NCBI GenBank assembly: GCA_012034805.1
Contig: JAAUOP010000009.1
Location: 1-61,906, forward strand
Length of the DNA: 61,906 nucleotides
Direction: 5' to 3'
From: Synechococcales cyanobacterium CRU_2_2
GTDB lineage: Bacteria > Cyanobacteriota > Cyanobacteriia > PCC-9006 > JAAUQQ01
Position 1 is the stretch's first letter; every line of letters begins with the position of its first letter. Below, piece after piece: positions 1-8,969 of this stretch. Position numbers and translations under genes: made by a program. Below the pieces are notes generated by a model that was not told the DNA's origin, did no database searches, and saw nothing but the letters and a program-made list of their open reading frames with translations.

Positions 1-93
1 CGGAGAAGGGTAAACGGCTGAAGAGGCGTCCAAGGTGAAACTCCGTAAAGCTACGGCTCAGACTCAATCATTGCGATCGCATTTTCAGCATCT

Positions 94-867
94 TTGCGAA
101 CGGGGTCTCAATTTCTGGCCAGTTTAACGTTCTATACCAGTTTGCCGTTTTTTAATGGCCTGACCTTGGAGTTCCGTCGCATTGCTCGGTTTGCGCCGAT
201 TGTCGGTCTGCTGATGGGCGCGTTGCTGGGGATACTTAACTTTGGTCTGTTTCAGTTGCAAATGCCACTGCCTGCTCGGATGGCGCTGGTGCTGGTGACT
301 TGGATAGCGCTCACGGGTGGGTTGCACCTCGATGGGGCAATGGACACCGCAGACGGATTGGCTGTCATGGAGCCCCATCGACGGCTGGCCGTGATGGCGG
401 ATAGCGTGACGGGGGCGTTTGGAGTGATGGCGGCGATCGCCCTCGTCTTACTCAAATACGCGGCGCTCTTGTCGTTGCCCCAAGCCTTTGAGTCCGCTCC
501 GCTGATGCAAACCGCCTCGCTCATGGCAGTGGCTGGCTGGGGCCGCTGGGGTCAGGTTCTGGCGATCGCCCGCTATCCCTATCTCAAGCCCGAGGGCAAG
601 GGAGCCTTCCACAAACGCGAATTCAAAAACCCCCAGGATTTGTGGTGGGGTCTTTTTCCCCTATTGGGTCTGAGTGCCGCACTTTGGGGCGTTTTTCCCC
701 AGCATTGGATGACGGCCCTGGGGATGACTCTAGGAGGATTTGCGATCGCCTTTAGCCTAGGCGAGTGGTTTAACCACAAACTGGGCGGCCACACGGGAGA
801 CACCTACGGCGCGGTCGTCGAATGGACGGAAGCGCTATTGCTGTGTTTGTTGACGGTTCTATCCTGA
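94..867 (+). CDS. cobS: Adenosylcobinamide-GDP ribazoletransferase (cobalamin synthase)
   Basis: CobS is an integral membrane enzyme that joins adenosylcobinamide-GDP and alpha-ribazole in the last steps of B12 assembly. The 257-residue product has the family length, several hydrophobic segments, and the acidic signature GGLHLDGAMDTADG at residues 75-88, which carries the Asp residues expected to bind metal. The only start compatible with the family N-terminus (FLASLTFYTSLP) is a TTG at 94. Bases 1-93 hold no gene that I can recognise. The gene stands alone ahead of tRNA-Val. Recognition of the family is firm; the exact start is less certain. Confidence 0.93.
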   Translation: MRTGSQFLASLTFYTSLPFFNGLTLEFRRIARFAPIVGLLMGALLGILNFGLFQLQMPLPARMALVLVTWIALTGGLHLDGAMDTADGLAVMEPHRRLAVMADSVTGAFGVMAAIALVLLKYAALLSLPQAFESAPLMQTASLMAVAGWGRWGQVLAIARYPYLKPEGKGAFHKREFKNPQDLWWGLFPLLGLSAALWGVFPQHWMTALGMTLGGFAIAFSLGEWFNHKLGGHTGDTYGAVVEWTEALLLCLLTVLS

Positions 868-982
868 CGTGTGGTTTTGAGGTCTCGCTTGGAGTCTGGG
901 ATTGGGGAAAACCGAGGCTAGCGCACCTGGAAGCAGGTGTGATAGGATCCGGCATGAACAGCCTACTCAGGTAAGCAGATAA

Positions 983-1054
983 GGGCGATTAGCTCAGCGG
1001 TAGAGCTCCTGCCTTACAAGCAGGCTGTCACAGGTTCAAATCCTGTATCGCCCA
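983..1054 (+). tRNA. tRNA-Val (anticodon TAC)
   Basis: A complete cloverleaf is visible. The acceptor stem is GGGCGAT at 983-989 pairing ATCGCCC at 1047-1053, with discriminator A at 1054. The anticodon stem CCTGC/GCAGG encloses loop CTTACAA, so the anticodon TAC is at 1015-1017, and the T arm contains GGTTCAAATCC. CCA is not encoded. Confidence 0.97.
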
Positions 1055-1067
1055 CTCCTAACGAAAC

Positions 1068-1110
1068 AAACTCCCCCCTGAAGCGGCAACGTTCCAAGGG
1101 GGTTGAGTTT
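1068..1110 (+). terminator. Possible hairpin terminator after tRNA-Val
   Basis: AAACTC+CCCCC at 1068-1078 pairs with GGGGG+(TT bulge)+GAGTTT at 1098-1110, giving an 11-bp stem with a 19-base loop. There is no T-run after it, so it may be only an RNA hairpin or processing structure. Confidence 0.35.
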
Positions 1111-1278
1111 GGAAGATGCCATTATTCCGTGACTGGGCCACAGTGTCGTAGTACTAGATCCTTATTGAGGGTCTATGGCAACCCCGACAGGTTTCGGTAT
1201 GCGGAGGAGCGGGCAAAGGTTTTGTCGTCTCAGATAGCTCTAGGTGAGGTCATGCAGGACTCCGGCTCCCAGCTCTGC

Positions 1279-2400
1279 CTACGACTCACGGTCTGGCTCT
1301 TCTCGGTAGCCCCGCTCCTTAAGGTGTTGTTTCCAGTCCCAGCGCTGGAGCAAAAATTGCTTCGTCGTTGCGTAACCCTGGGCATACAGATAATCTTTTT
1401 CGGGGTTACCGAGGTTGAACTGAGTTGTTGTTACCTCTGAGGTGTCAATCTTGATGATGCGGTGTTGGTCGTTGCTACGGGTGTAGTGGCGATCGCGTGC
1501 CACCATCATCGTGGTCATCATGTTCTGAACGACATCCAGCGCACTGTCCACCTTTTGGGTTTCCCCTGCCTGACCAGTGAGCTGTAGCCCAAAGGTGGGG
1601 CAAAGCGGCACTTTGCTGCTAGGGGTGTCATAGAGCCAGAGGGGAAAATTGCTGAGGATGCCGCCGTCGATAATGGCGGATTTGCCCAGCTTTCCTGGCT
1701 CAAAAAACAGCGGAATACTCATCGAAAGCCGCACCGCCTCCGCAACGCTAAAGTGCTGCGGGGGAATTTTATAATGTTTGGGCAGATCCTGAGGCAGAAT
1801 TCGCATTTCGCCCTCACTAATATCAGAGATCACGATCTTGAGCTGCCGCTGGTGGTACCAGGGAATTTCGCTGCCGTCCGCTCGCCGCCGCTGACCCACC
1901 ACAGAGGCAAAGGTCTCCAGTCGATCGGCCAGAATGCCGCTCAGCCATTGATAAAACGGCTCCGATGAATACTGTCCTTGCTCACTCACGAGCGTGAGAT
2001 TGATGAGCATTGCCACCGGGTTTTCCAGGTCATCTTCGGGCGAACCGTTCAGGATCCATCGGCTGTTCTTTTCGCCGAGGAACTGCTGTACAAAATCCAG
2101 CTCGCCGATAATTTGCTCCAATTCATCGATGGAAAACTCAGCGGCGATCAAGGCGGCAGTAATCGCCCCTGCAGAGGTTCCAGCCACTTTGCGCAGCTGA
2201 ATTCCCGCATCATCAAAACACCGCAGCGCGCCTAAAAATGCGGCCCCTCGCACACCACCGCCTTCGAAGACGGCATCGGCATAGAACTTCCCATCCGCAG
2301 CCGCAGGGGGCATTTTTTGCTGAATGGCGGTTTGCTCAGCGCGGGTGAGGGAGAGGGTGTTGCGATCGCGAATCTGGGCTGGGTTCCAGCGACTCTGCAT
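1279..2400 (-). CDS. Patatin-like phospholipase
   Basis: This is a predicted serine acyl hydrolase of the patatin family acting on membrane lipids or acyl esters. The oxyanion-hole glycine run GGGVRG lies at residues 47-52, the nucleophile elbow GTSAG at 74-78 (Ser76), and the catalytic DGG at 245-247 (Asp245), so the Ser-Asp dyad is intact. The 373 residues show no signal peptide or membrane segment, which suggests a cytoplasmic or peripheral enzyme. ATG at 2400 is followed by an in-frame, family-like N-terminus. Its substrate cannot be told from sequence. It is single on its strand, facing tRNA-Val. Confidence 0.9.
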   Translation of the reverse strand: MQSRWNPAQIRDRNTLSLTRAEQTAIQQKMPPAAADGKFYADAVFEGGGVRGAAFLGALRCFDDAGIQLRKVAGTSAGAITAALIAAEFSIDELEQIIGELDFVQQFLGEKNSRWILNGSPEDDLENPVAMLINLTLVSEQGQYSSEPFYQWLSGILADRLETFASVVGQRRRADGSEIPWYHQRQLKIVISDISEGEMRILPQDLPKHYKIPPQHFSVAEAVRLSMSIPLFFEPGKLGKSAIIDGGILSNFPLWLYDTPSSKVPLCPTFGLQLTGQAGETQKVDSALDVVQNMMTTMMVARDRHYTRSNDQHRIIKIDTSEVTTTQFNLGNPEKDYLYAQGYATTKQFLLQRWDWKQHLKERGYREEPDRES

Positions 2401-2656
2401 GGCGTGACTCCCGAATCAATCATGGTTCGATTTCTCGTAGCTCGATATTAGCCTCGCGGCTTGACCTCGCTTCCTTCCCATTATGCGTAGACTTTTCGGG
2501 TCGATCAGTACCCTTTTGGGTACTCATTCGTCACGAGGGCCAGACACGGGCCAGACCAGACCAAGCCGTTATCAAGACTAGAACCGTGCCTTTGTCTGGA
2601 CATGAAGATTCTCTATCGCGTGTTATTCTGACCGAAAATTACGTTGATCGACGTCC

Positions 2657-3385
2657 ATGGAAGCCGCATATGGGCCTGGGCTGCTTCCTTGCATCACAGC
2701 AGGCCAAATCCAGTCTCGAGCACAGCTCTCTAGGGGACAGCTCACTAGGGCGTGTTCTTCTGGGGAAGCCAAACCCCTGAACGGCGATCGCCCCATCGAT
2801 CCACTCTCTGACGAACTTCTGGGCATTATCCCCCCCAGCGACAGTCAGCAAATCGAATGGCTTTGCCAATTCGCCCAGCTAAACTTGATCCCGCTCTTCC
2901 ACGAAGTGGTGGGAGAGGTGGTCTATCGGTTCACCAGCAAACACGGCGACATCCGAGTCACCCCGATTCCAGACAAAATCAACCGTCGCGTCATCACCGA
3001 TGTCCGTCGTCACTGCGGCAGCCTCGATGCGGGCCTGCTCGAGTGGCTCGAAGCACCTCTATTGATTCCTGGCACGCCGACCCGCCGTAACCAGATCTTG
3101 ACATTACCTGGGTTTCCCCTCGATGGCTGGCAGGTTCGTAGCCTGAGGAGCGATCGCAATACCCTCGCCTGGCTCCACACCGAAGCCCAGGAAAACTATG
3201 CCTCTAGCCAAGTGACCCCCAGCCAGATGGTTGCTTCTGGCCTCATATGCCGGCCCGCTCGAGGTTATACGGCAAGCCTGGGTCATCGTCATGGCTACGA
3301 AGCCCTGATTGAGGCCTACAGGCGGCTATTGGCCTGTTGGGACTATTGCGATCGCTTTAAGTTTGTCTGTCGGGTAATGCTCTAG
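2657..3385 (+). CDS. Hypothetical protein, unrecognised
   Basis: The 242-residue open frame has cyanobacterial codon use and HIP1 sites, but I recognise no family. The first 45 or so residues are low in hydrophobic content and may be upstream of the true start. The rest (from about LLGIIPPSD) looks like a compact soluble alpha/beta protein with no transmembrane segment and no obvious catalytic motif. It runs toward the Fur-family gene 77 bp downstream and could be co-transcribed with it. Reality as a gene is likely but not certain, because the region has open frames on the other strand too. Confidence 0.55.
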   Translation: MEAAYGPGLLPCITAGQIQSRAQLSRGQLTRACSSGEAKPLNGDRPIDPLSDELLGIIPPSDSQQIEWLCQFAQLNLIPLFHEVVGEVVYRFTSKHGDIRVTPIPDKINRRVITDVRRHCGSLDAGLLEWLEAPLLIPGTPTRRNQILTLPGFPLDGWQVRSLRSDRNTLAWLHTEAQENYASSQVTPSQMVASGLICRPARGYTASLGHRHGYEALIEAYRRLLACWDYCDRFKFVCRVML

Positions 3386-3462
3386 CATGGAGAGGGCGAT
3401 CGCTGGCGATCGTTGACTTACTGGCCCATCCACTGGCCCAAACTACCGGCCTTTTCCCCAAC

Positions 3463-3876
3463 ATGGCAACGGCTCGACGAACGCGCAATCAAGAACGAGT
3501 ATTTGAATGTTTGAAATCGCTAGAGCGTGAGATTTCAGCACAGGATTTGTTTGTGGAACTGCGCGATCGCGACCAAAGCATGGGTCTGGCGACGGTTTAT
3601 CGCTCCCTAGAAGCGCTCAAGCTCGAGGGTGTGGTTCAAGTGCGCACCCTGACCAGCGGGGAATCGCTCTACAGCACAATGAAAGAAGACCGCCACCATT
3701 TCACCTGTCTCCACTGCGGTGTGTCGGCTCCCATTGATCACTGTCCGGTGCATGCCCTCGAGCAGCAGCTCAACCAAGACCATCGCTTTAAGGTCTACTA
3801 TCACACGCTGGAGTTCTACGGTCTCTGCGTCCAATGCCAAAGCCAAAGCCAAGGCCAAGGCCAAAGCCAAGGCTAG
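3463..3876 (+). CDS. Fur-family metalloregulator (Zur/PerR-like)
   Basis: This is a DNA-binding metal sensor of the Fur superfamily. The N-terminal winged helix includes the recognition segment GLATVYRSLEAL at 41-52. The dimerisation domain has the regulatory HH at 78-79 and two CxxC pairs, CLHC at 82-85 and CVQC at 122-125, that normally hold the structural zinc. Two full CxxC pairs fit Zur or PerR as well as Fur, so I do not name the metal. An odd feature is the low-complexity tail QSQSQGQGQSQG, made by a short tandem DNA repeat directly after the second CxxC. Confidence 0.88.
   Translation: MATARRTRNQERVFECLKSLEREISAQDLFVELRDRDQSMGLATVYRSLEALKLEGVVQVRTLTSGESLYSTMKEDRHHFTCLHCGVSAPIDHCPVHALEQQLNQDHRFKVYYHTLEFYGLCVQCQSQSQGQGQSQG
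3837..3876 (+). repeat. Short tandem repeat at the 3' end of the Fur-family gene
   Basis: The 6-base unit CAAAGC/CAAGGC is iterated about six times and encodes the alternating Gln-Ser/Gln-Gly tail. Copy-number slippage here would keep the reading frame because the unit is a multiple of three. Confidence 0.85.
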
Positions 3877-3920
3877 ACCCTGAAAGTTACCGACATGAAA
3901 GTCGCCTGCCTAAACATCAC

Positions 3921-4154
3921 TCAATAAAAGCGCCGCACTAGGCCCACAGGTGCGCGATCGCACTGCGAATACCCGTAGAGCACCTCAAATTTGCCGCTGG
4001 TCGCCAGCACCTGGCACCACTCGCCTGCCGACGCCCACACTCGCAAGGGATGGAGCAAGCCCGCGACGATCGCCATCGTCGGACAGAGCAACAGTGCGAC
4101 CAAAAACAACTTATAGAGGGAAATACTCGTGATCGGATGCAAGGTGCCATTCAT
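3921..4154 (-). CDS. Small hypothetical membrane protein
   Basis: This is an unrecognised 77-residue product from ATG at 4154; an upstream in-frame ATG at 4214 would add 20 residues. One hydrophobic segment (LFLVALLLCPTMAIVAGLL) near the N-terminus could be a signal anchor, followed by about 40 residues with two Cys. It converges on the Fur-family gene. It may be a small secreted or anchored protein; no function can be assigned. Confidence 0.45.
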   Translation of the reverse strand: MNGTLHPITSISLYKLFLVALLLCPTMAIVAGLLHPLRVWASAGEWCQVLATSGKFEVLYGYSQCDRAPVGLVRRFY

Positions 4155-4394
4155 AGCGTTCACCAGGGTTGATTCTCTAGGAGCTTTATTCTCTGTGGAG
4201 AGTATGCCCGACAAAACGGAGATTACCGACAGCCATATCTAGGATTGCGGCGAGGGAAGAACTCCGTCAAAACACGGATACCGTCATCCTCGACGCACGG
4301 CTGACTGAAGACGCAAAAATAGTTTAGTCCGAATCCTCGCAAAAGCTCAGCTTTCTGAACGATCTCAGCACAATCTCAGCCAAAAAATTAAAAA

Positions 4395-4468
4395 TCGGGA
4401 TGGCGGGATTCGAACCCACGGCCCCTTCGTCCCGAACGAAGTGCGCTACCAAGCTGCGCTACATCCCG
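4395..4468 (-). tRNA. tRNA-Pro (anticodon CGG)
   Basis: On the minus strand the acceptor stem CGGGATG (from 4468) pairs CATCCCG, ending at 4396, with discriminator A at 4395. The anticodon stem CTTCG/CGAAG encloses TTCGGGA, giving CGG at 4434-4432. The T arm GGGTTCGAATCCC is intact. Confidence 0.97.
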
Positions 4469-4542
4469 TAGCGTTACAAACTATATCGCATCTCGCTTGA
4501 AAGTTACAAGCGAGATGCGAGCTGTCTGCGATCGCCCCCAGT

Positions 4543-6375
4543 TCAAGGGGTCGATAGAAGTTCTTCCTGAACCGCTTCTGGAGAAAGGGTCTCGGGAGCC
4601 AACCCCAAAATGCCGTTGCGAATACCAAACACGTTGGTGGGATCGTTCGCATCCTTGATTTTTGAGAGCATTTGCAGACTCGTGGGCGATACCATGTCTT
4701 TCAAAAAGCGTTTGCGAAGCTTCCCAACGCCATGGTGATGGGAAATCGAACCGCCGTGATCCAAAATAACTTGGCGCAACGCAATGTCGATGTGATGGAG
4801 AATGTCCTCAGAGTTCTCCACCCCTTTTGCGTAGAAGCCATTCATAAAATAAATACAAACCCCGGTCTGGTAAACCTGGGAAATACGACAGGAGAGAAAC
4901 GGCTTGCCAGGCAAGTTATATTTTTGGTGCTGTACCTGAATTTCCGCACGTACATTGTCTACTACCGCATTGATTTGGCTCCAAGGCACACTGGTCTCAA
5001 AAGTCTCGCCTAAAATATTGAGGGAGGTGAGGAAATCTCGGATGTAGGCGATCGCAAACGTCAGATTATACCCCCGCTTACCATTGGTTGCCCCACCCGA
5101 AATCCCCCCAAACTGTTTCGCCAGTTGGTTAAGACTGCGCTGTTGATATTCAACTTCAGCAGTGCTGCCCTCCATCACCAGTGTGGCCGCTACCATCTCC
5201 AATGGTTTAAATTTAAGAATTTTATGCAGATAGAAGAACTTTGCCTGATTTTGAAGTTGCTTCTTCTTCGTTTCGGCAGCTCTTAAGGCCTGGCCAAATT
5301 GAAACTGCTTATTGTCCACCAGGCGAACACTTGAAGGCAGAAAGTTCGTCTGAGACAACGCACGTAGAAACGCCACGCCTCGGTCAAAGGAGGGAAATAC
5401 TAAAGACGCGTGAGCTTGCACCTCAGGCAGTGGGCGGATTCGCAATACAGCCTTGGTAATCAAGCCCAAGTTGCCTTCACTGCCAAATAAAAGCTGTTGC
5501 AGCTGCATTCCCATCGACATCCGAGGCGGGGAAATCTGCTGGCAGATCAAGCCGCCGGGTGTGAGCAAGGTAATGTTCTCAACAATATCCTCAATGTTGC
5601 CATAGCGGTTTTTCTTCATGCCGCTGGCGTTGGTCGAAATCCATCCACCCAAGGTCGATAGCTCCATGCTGTCGGGCTCGTGACCACAGGTGAATCCGAC
5701 CTCGCGCAGAGCAGCTTCCAATTGGGTGCCTGTGATACCCGCTTGGGCGCAAACCTGCATATTTTCAGTATCGATCCACTCGACTTTGTTCATCCGCCGA
5801 GTGTTCACCGCAACCATCATGCGCTGCTCTGCTTCCGGCAGGGTTAAGGCTGCGCTGACGCTGGTGCCGCCACCGTAGGGGATCAGACAAACATCATGCT
5901 GAATCGCAAGCTTCAATAGGGTTTCGGCATCTTGGTCGGACTCGCAGAAGAAAACCATATCCACGCCCCGAGGCAGTGCTCCGTACATGACAGTGAGCAC
6001 TTCGCCCGCAGAGGTTTGGCCATGACTGTGGCGCAGCCGCACCGCATCCTCGAAGCTGTAGACGTGGCTGGGAAACTGGTCGGCGATCGCCTGACAAAAC
6101 AGCTCATTTTTGCGCGGCGGCGCAATAGGCTTCTCCTGCACCTCCGGACGCAAATTCTGGGTATCCAAAGCAACCTCTAGTCCCCATTCTAGATAAGGCA
6201 CAAGGTAGGGCATGGAATAGCCACACAATTCATAGCGGCTCCCCGTTAATCGCACCTCGCGGGTATCGGCGTCAATTACGAACCCCGTATCGGCATAGCC
6301 CCAACGGTGGCCCCATAGTTCCTCTGATTCCAAGTGTGCAAGGTTTTCCATGTTTATCTGTTGATGTTTCAGCAT
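4543..6375 (-). CDS. Alkyl-DHAP synthase-like FAD enzyme (ether lipid)
   Basis: The protein resembles alkylglycerone-phosphate synthase (AGPS), the flavoenzyme that swaps the acyl chain of acyl-DHAP for a fatty alcohol to form the ether bond. At 610 residues it is close to the eukaryotic enzyme. The FAD-binding PYGGGTSVS is at 166-174, followed by AGITG, GHEPDS at 231-236 and GGWISTNASGMKKNRYGNI. Later come GETFETSVPW, YQTGVCIYF and the catalytic HHH at 546-548 followed by GVGKLRK. These all have counterparts in AGPS, including the His triad and active-site Tyr region, so activity is plausible. Glycolate/D-lactate oxidases share only the FAD fold. The next gene upstream is a PlsC-type acyltransferase. 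The start may be ATG 6375 or the ATG eight codons in. Confidence 0.85.
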   Translation of the reverse strand: MLKHQQINMENLAHLESEELWGHRWGYADTGFVIDADTREVRLTGSRYELCGYSMPYLVPYLEWGLEVALDTQNLRPEVQEKPIAPPRKNELFCQAIADQFPSHVYSFEDAVRLRHSHGQTSAGEVLTVMYGALPRGVDMVFFCESDQDAETLLKLAIQHDVCLIPYGGGTSVSAALTLPEAEQRMMVAVNTRRMNKVEWIDTENMQVCAQAGITGTQLEAALREVGFTCGHEPDSMELSTLGGWISTNASGMKKNRYGNIEDIVENITLLTPGGLICQQISPPRMSMGMQLQQLLFGSEGNLGLITKAVLRIRPLPEVQAHASLVFPSFDRGVAFLRALSQTNFLPSSVRLVDNKQFQFGQALRAAETKKKQLQNQAKFFYLHKILKFKPLEMVAATLVMEGSTAEVEYQQRSLNQLAKQFGGISGGATNGKRGYNLTFAIAYIRDFLTSLNILGETFETSVPWSQINAVVDNVRAEIQVQHQKYNLPGKPFLSCRISQVYQTGVCIYFMNGFYAKGVENSEDILHHIDIALRQVILDHGGSISHHHGVGKLRKRFLKDMVSPTSLQMLSKIKDANDPTNVFGIRNGILGLAPETLSPEAVQEELLSTP

Positions 6376-6519
6376 AACCCAGCAAAAATATGAACGAACT
6401 CAACCCCGAACCCAAACTATAGCGACGAACGCTGCCGAGGGGATGCCAACAAGAGCATGCTACCGATTCGTAGTCGTAATTGTCGATACCAGAGGAGCTG
6501 TTTAGTCTTAGAGGCCACC

Positions 6520-7331
6520 TTACCGAGGCATCAATGCAGGTGAAGACTTAGTGACAGGTTCAGCGGCACCGGTTCCCTGCAAGCTTGCTGCTGCAAGTAC
6601 TTCAATCGTAGACCGAATTTCAGCCACGATCTCACGGCAGAGCTGACGACTACTGACATCTTGCTGGCGGGCCTGATAGTCAGCGATCGCAATGGGCGGC
6701 CCAAAGCGAACGCGAATCGGGTACCGCCGAGGAAAACGCGCCCCTTTGGGAAAAGCCTGAAAACTCCCTTCGATATAGGTGGGAATTACCGAAACATTGA
6801 GCTGCATGGCCAAAAACCAGTGCCTAGCTTAAAAGGCTGCAGATCTCCGGTTTTCGATCGCGTGCCTTCGGGAAACAGCAGAATCAGCTTATTTTGGGCG
6901 ATCAGCTCCTGACAGATCTTGAGGGAATCTAGCGATTGCCCCCCTCGCTGAAACGGCACCATATTGAGAATGCGCTGGCAGATTTTCCCCTTTAGCGAGT
7001 GATCAAAGAAATAGTCTTTGGCGGCAAGACTATACACCTGATTCATCTTGCGATTGACTGCAGCAATCACAGCTGGGCCATCAAGGTGGCTGGAGTGGTT
7101 GGCCGCCAGCATCACCGGCTGATTGGCAGGCAGGTGTTCTAGTCCTTCGACTTGAAGATCAAACCAGTTGTGAAGCACAAACTTTCCACCAAACCAAACG
7201 ACTGACTGGGCCAGCCGGTCGAGCATGGTCTTGGGTAGCTCAAATTCCTTAACGGACTGGCTTTTAGCAGCCTGATTGGAGTCACGTCCAACCTCAGAAA
7301 TCTGAGAAGAAAAACTTTTTGTATTCGCCAT
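6520..7331 (-). CDS. PlsC-type 1-acylglycerol-phosphate acyltransferase (frame broken)
   Basis: This is a phospholipid acyltransferase that would place an acyl chain on a glycerophosphate or alkyl-glycerophosphate. Counting from the upstream ATG at 7373, motif I HSSHLD is at residues 93-98 and motif III FPEGTRS at 167-173. The C-terminal half continues in another frame from about 6815 with IPTYIEGSF, the family's motif IV region. Restoring one T in the run at plus 6812-6816 joins the halves (GTGFLAMQLNVSVIP), so I read it as one gene with a sequencing deletion rather than decay. I chose ATG 7331 (MANTKS). It lies 145 bp upstream of the AGPS-like gene on the same strand, and together they look like an ether phospholipid module. 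Confidence 0.82.
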
Positions 7332-7373
7332 AAGGCCTCGGTAATTGTCTAAAGCTAGAAAAAGAAGAAGCAT

Positions 7374-7915
7374 TAAATCAACCTTTTCTACGACTCAGCT
7401 CTCCAGAATTCATCCAAGACTCGCATCTAAAGCTCACGCTGAAGTACAAGCTAGATGAGACATCAAATGACAACGGTCTTTCCCCTGTAAACGCTATCGA
7501 TTCGACTAACGCTTTCAATAAAATCATTCAATAGTCGCAGTCAAAACACTGCGACGATCACACCCTCAAAATGTTGTATTTAGAGAACTACACCTGCCGC
7601 CTTCACTGCTGCATTCAAGGTTGCACCCCAGTCAAGCAGTGGAAGCTTAAGGATCGGAATTATCTCAGAAATACCACAAGCAAGAGTGTATTAAAGCTCA
7701 CTTATTTTAGACTACAGTACAGGCTACTAGCTTGGTCTCATCAAGACAATTAGCCCGAGATTCGTTCATCGAAATCTTACCAGGGCGACTCTATTTTAAA
7801 GCTAATGTAAAGTGGCAACCCGCTGATTTTTCAGTACTTCCGCAGACCACCCAGCCCGAGTGGAGCAACTCTCAGGCGGCTTCACTCGGGCGTATTCTGC
7901 TCAGCCACCGTCATC
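7374..7915. other. Intergenic, no gene seen
   Basis: This 540-bp region is richer in A/T than the flanks. It contains only short open frames without family features. It must hold the promoter for the PlsC/AGPS pair, but I cannot point to a convincing -35/-10. Confidence 0.5.
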
Positions 7916-8452
7916 TTAGGCGATCGCAGTCCGCGACTGAATCAGCGCCACAACCTGGTGTACACAGTCTTCTACGCTACTTTCATGGGTTTTACACTCA
8001 AGTTCTGGATTGAGCGGCGGCTCATAGGGATCATCAATGCCCGTGAACTGCTTAATCTCGCCCGCACGGGCTTTTTTATACAGTCCTTTGACGTCACGTT
8101 GCTCACAGACGGCCAAGGGAGTACTCACGTACACCTCAGCAAAACTGTCGATTTGGGCCCGCATTTCATCCCGCATCGCCCGGTAGGGGGAAATTACCGG
8201 CACCAGGACAACGACATCATTGCGGGTCAACAGCTTCGTAACAAAACCAATGCGTCGAATGTTGGTATCGCGGTCTGCCTTACTAAAACCCAAATCCTTG
8301 GTTAGCCCCTCCCGTACCACGTCTCCATCTAGAACCTCAACCCGGTAGCCCTGGTTACGCAGCTCTTGTTCGACGCCGTCGCAAATGGTGGACTTACCGG
8401 CCCCACTGAGTCCGGTGAACCAAACGGCGAGTCCATTATGAAGTTTGCTCAT
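7916..8452 (-). CDS. cysC: Adenylylsulfate kinase (APS kinase)
   Basis: CysC phosphorylates APS to PAPS, the donor for sulfotransferases. The P-loop GLSGAGKS is at 14-21, followed by DGDVVREGL, RDTNIRRIGF and the ISPYRAMRD loop with Ser88, then the lid sequence FTGIDDPYEPP. At 178 residues it is a stand-alone kinase with no fused sulfurylase. Cyanobacteria use PAPS in assimilation, but here it lies within 4 kb of one sulfotransferase and 18 kb of another, so a supply role for sulfated product is likely. It is monocistronic, with about 500 bp on each side. Confidence 0.95.
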   Translation of the reverse strand: MSKLHNGLAVWFTGLSGAGKSTICDGVEQELRNQGYRVEVLDGDVVREGLTKDLGFSKADRDTNIRRIGFVTKLLTRNDVVVLVPVISPYRAMRDEMRAQIDSFAEVYVSTPLAVCEQRDVKGLYKKARAGEIKQFTGIDDPYEPPLNPELECKTHESSVEDCVHQVVALIQSRTAIA

Positions 8453-8969
8453 GGGCGACCTTAGCTCTTATTAGTTCTGATTACGATGTTGATGCGCTCC
8501 ACATTTTAGCTGAAAATGCCCATCCATCCGAAGGGCTGAGCTGGGCGATCGCAACGCAAGCCTCCCCTAGCCCTCAAGCAACATGGTCGTAAAGATTAAG
8601 TAAAGAGATAAGCATCAACCTGAGCGGACAAGCTTTTCATGAGTCAATGTACAATGGTTGGTGAGTGCTAATAAACAGCGAACACTCCCAGACAACAGAG
8701 AGCAGTATTCAAGAGCTTGTGCGTTTAAAGCTCAAAGGTTAACTGTCAGGAAGGGGGAAATACGGCTGAGCAGCCAGGAGCCGATGCTTCCCGAACATTC
8801 ACTTCAAAGCTAATTCTATAAAGTTAATTTTATGAATGATCCTACCCTGAATTACTCACCCAGAATGTCGAACGATCTTCCCTGAAAGTTGCATTACCTA
8901 GCTTCGACTTGAATATCATCTGAGATTCAATCAAATTTCTAACTTAACTAGACGAGCAATATCCAGTCA
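8453..8969. other. Divergent intergenic region
   Basis: This 517-bp region lies between the divergent cysC and PIG-L genes and becomes A/T-rich after about 8600. No gene, RNA or clear operator is seen. It presumably holds promoters for both directions. Confidence 0.5.

Noticed and set aside
4395..4468. tRNA-Pro as an integration site for the lipid island
   Set aside because: I find no repeat of the tRNA 3' end elsewhere in the window and no integrase. The island lies on the 5' side of the tRNA, which is not the usual side.
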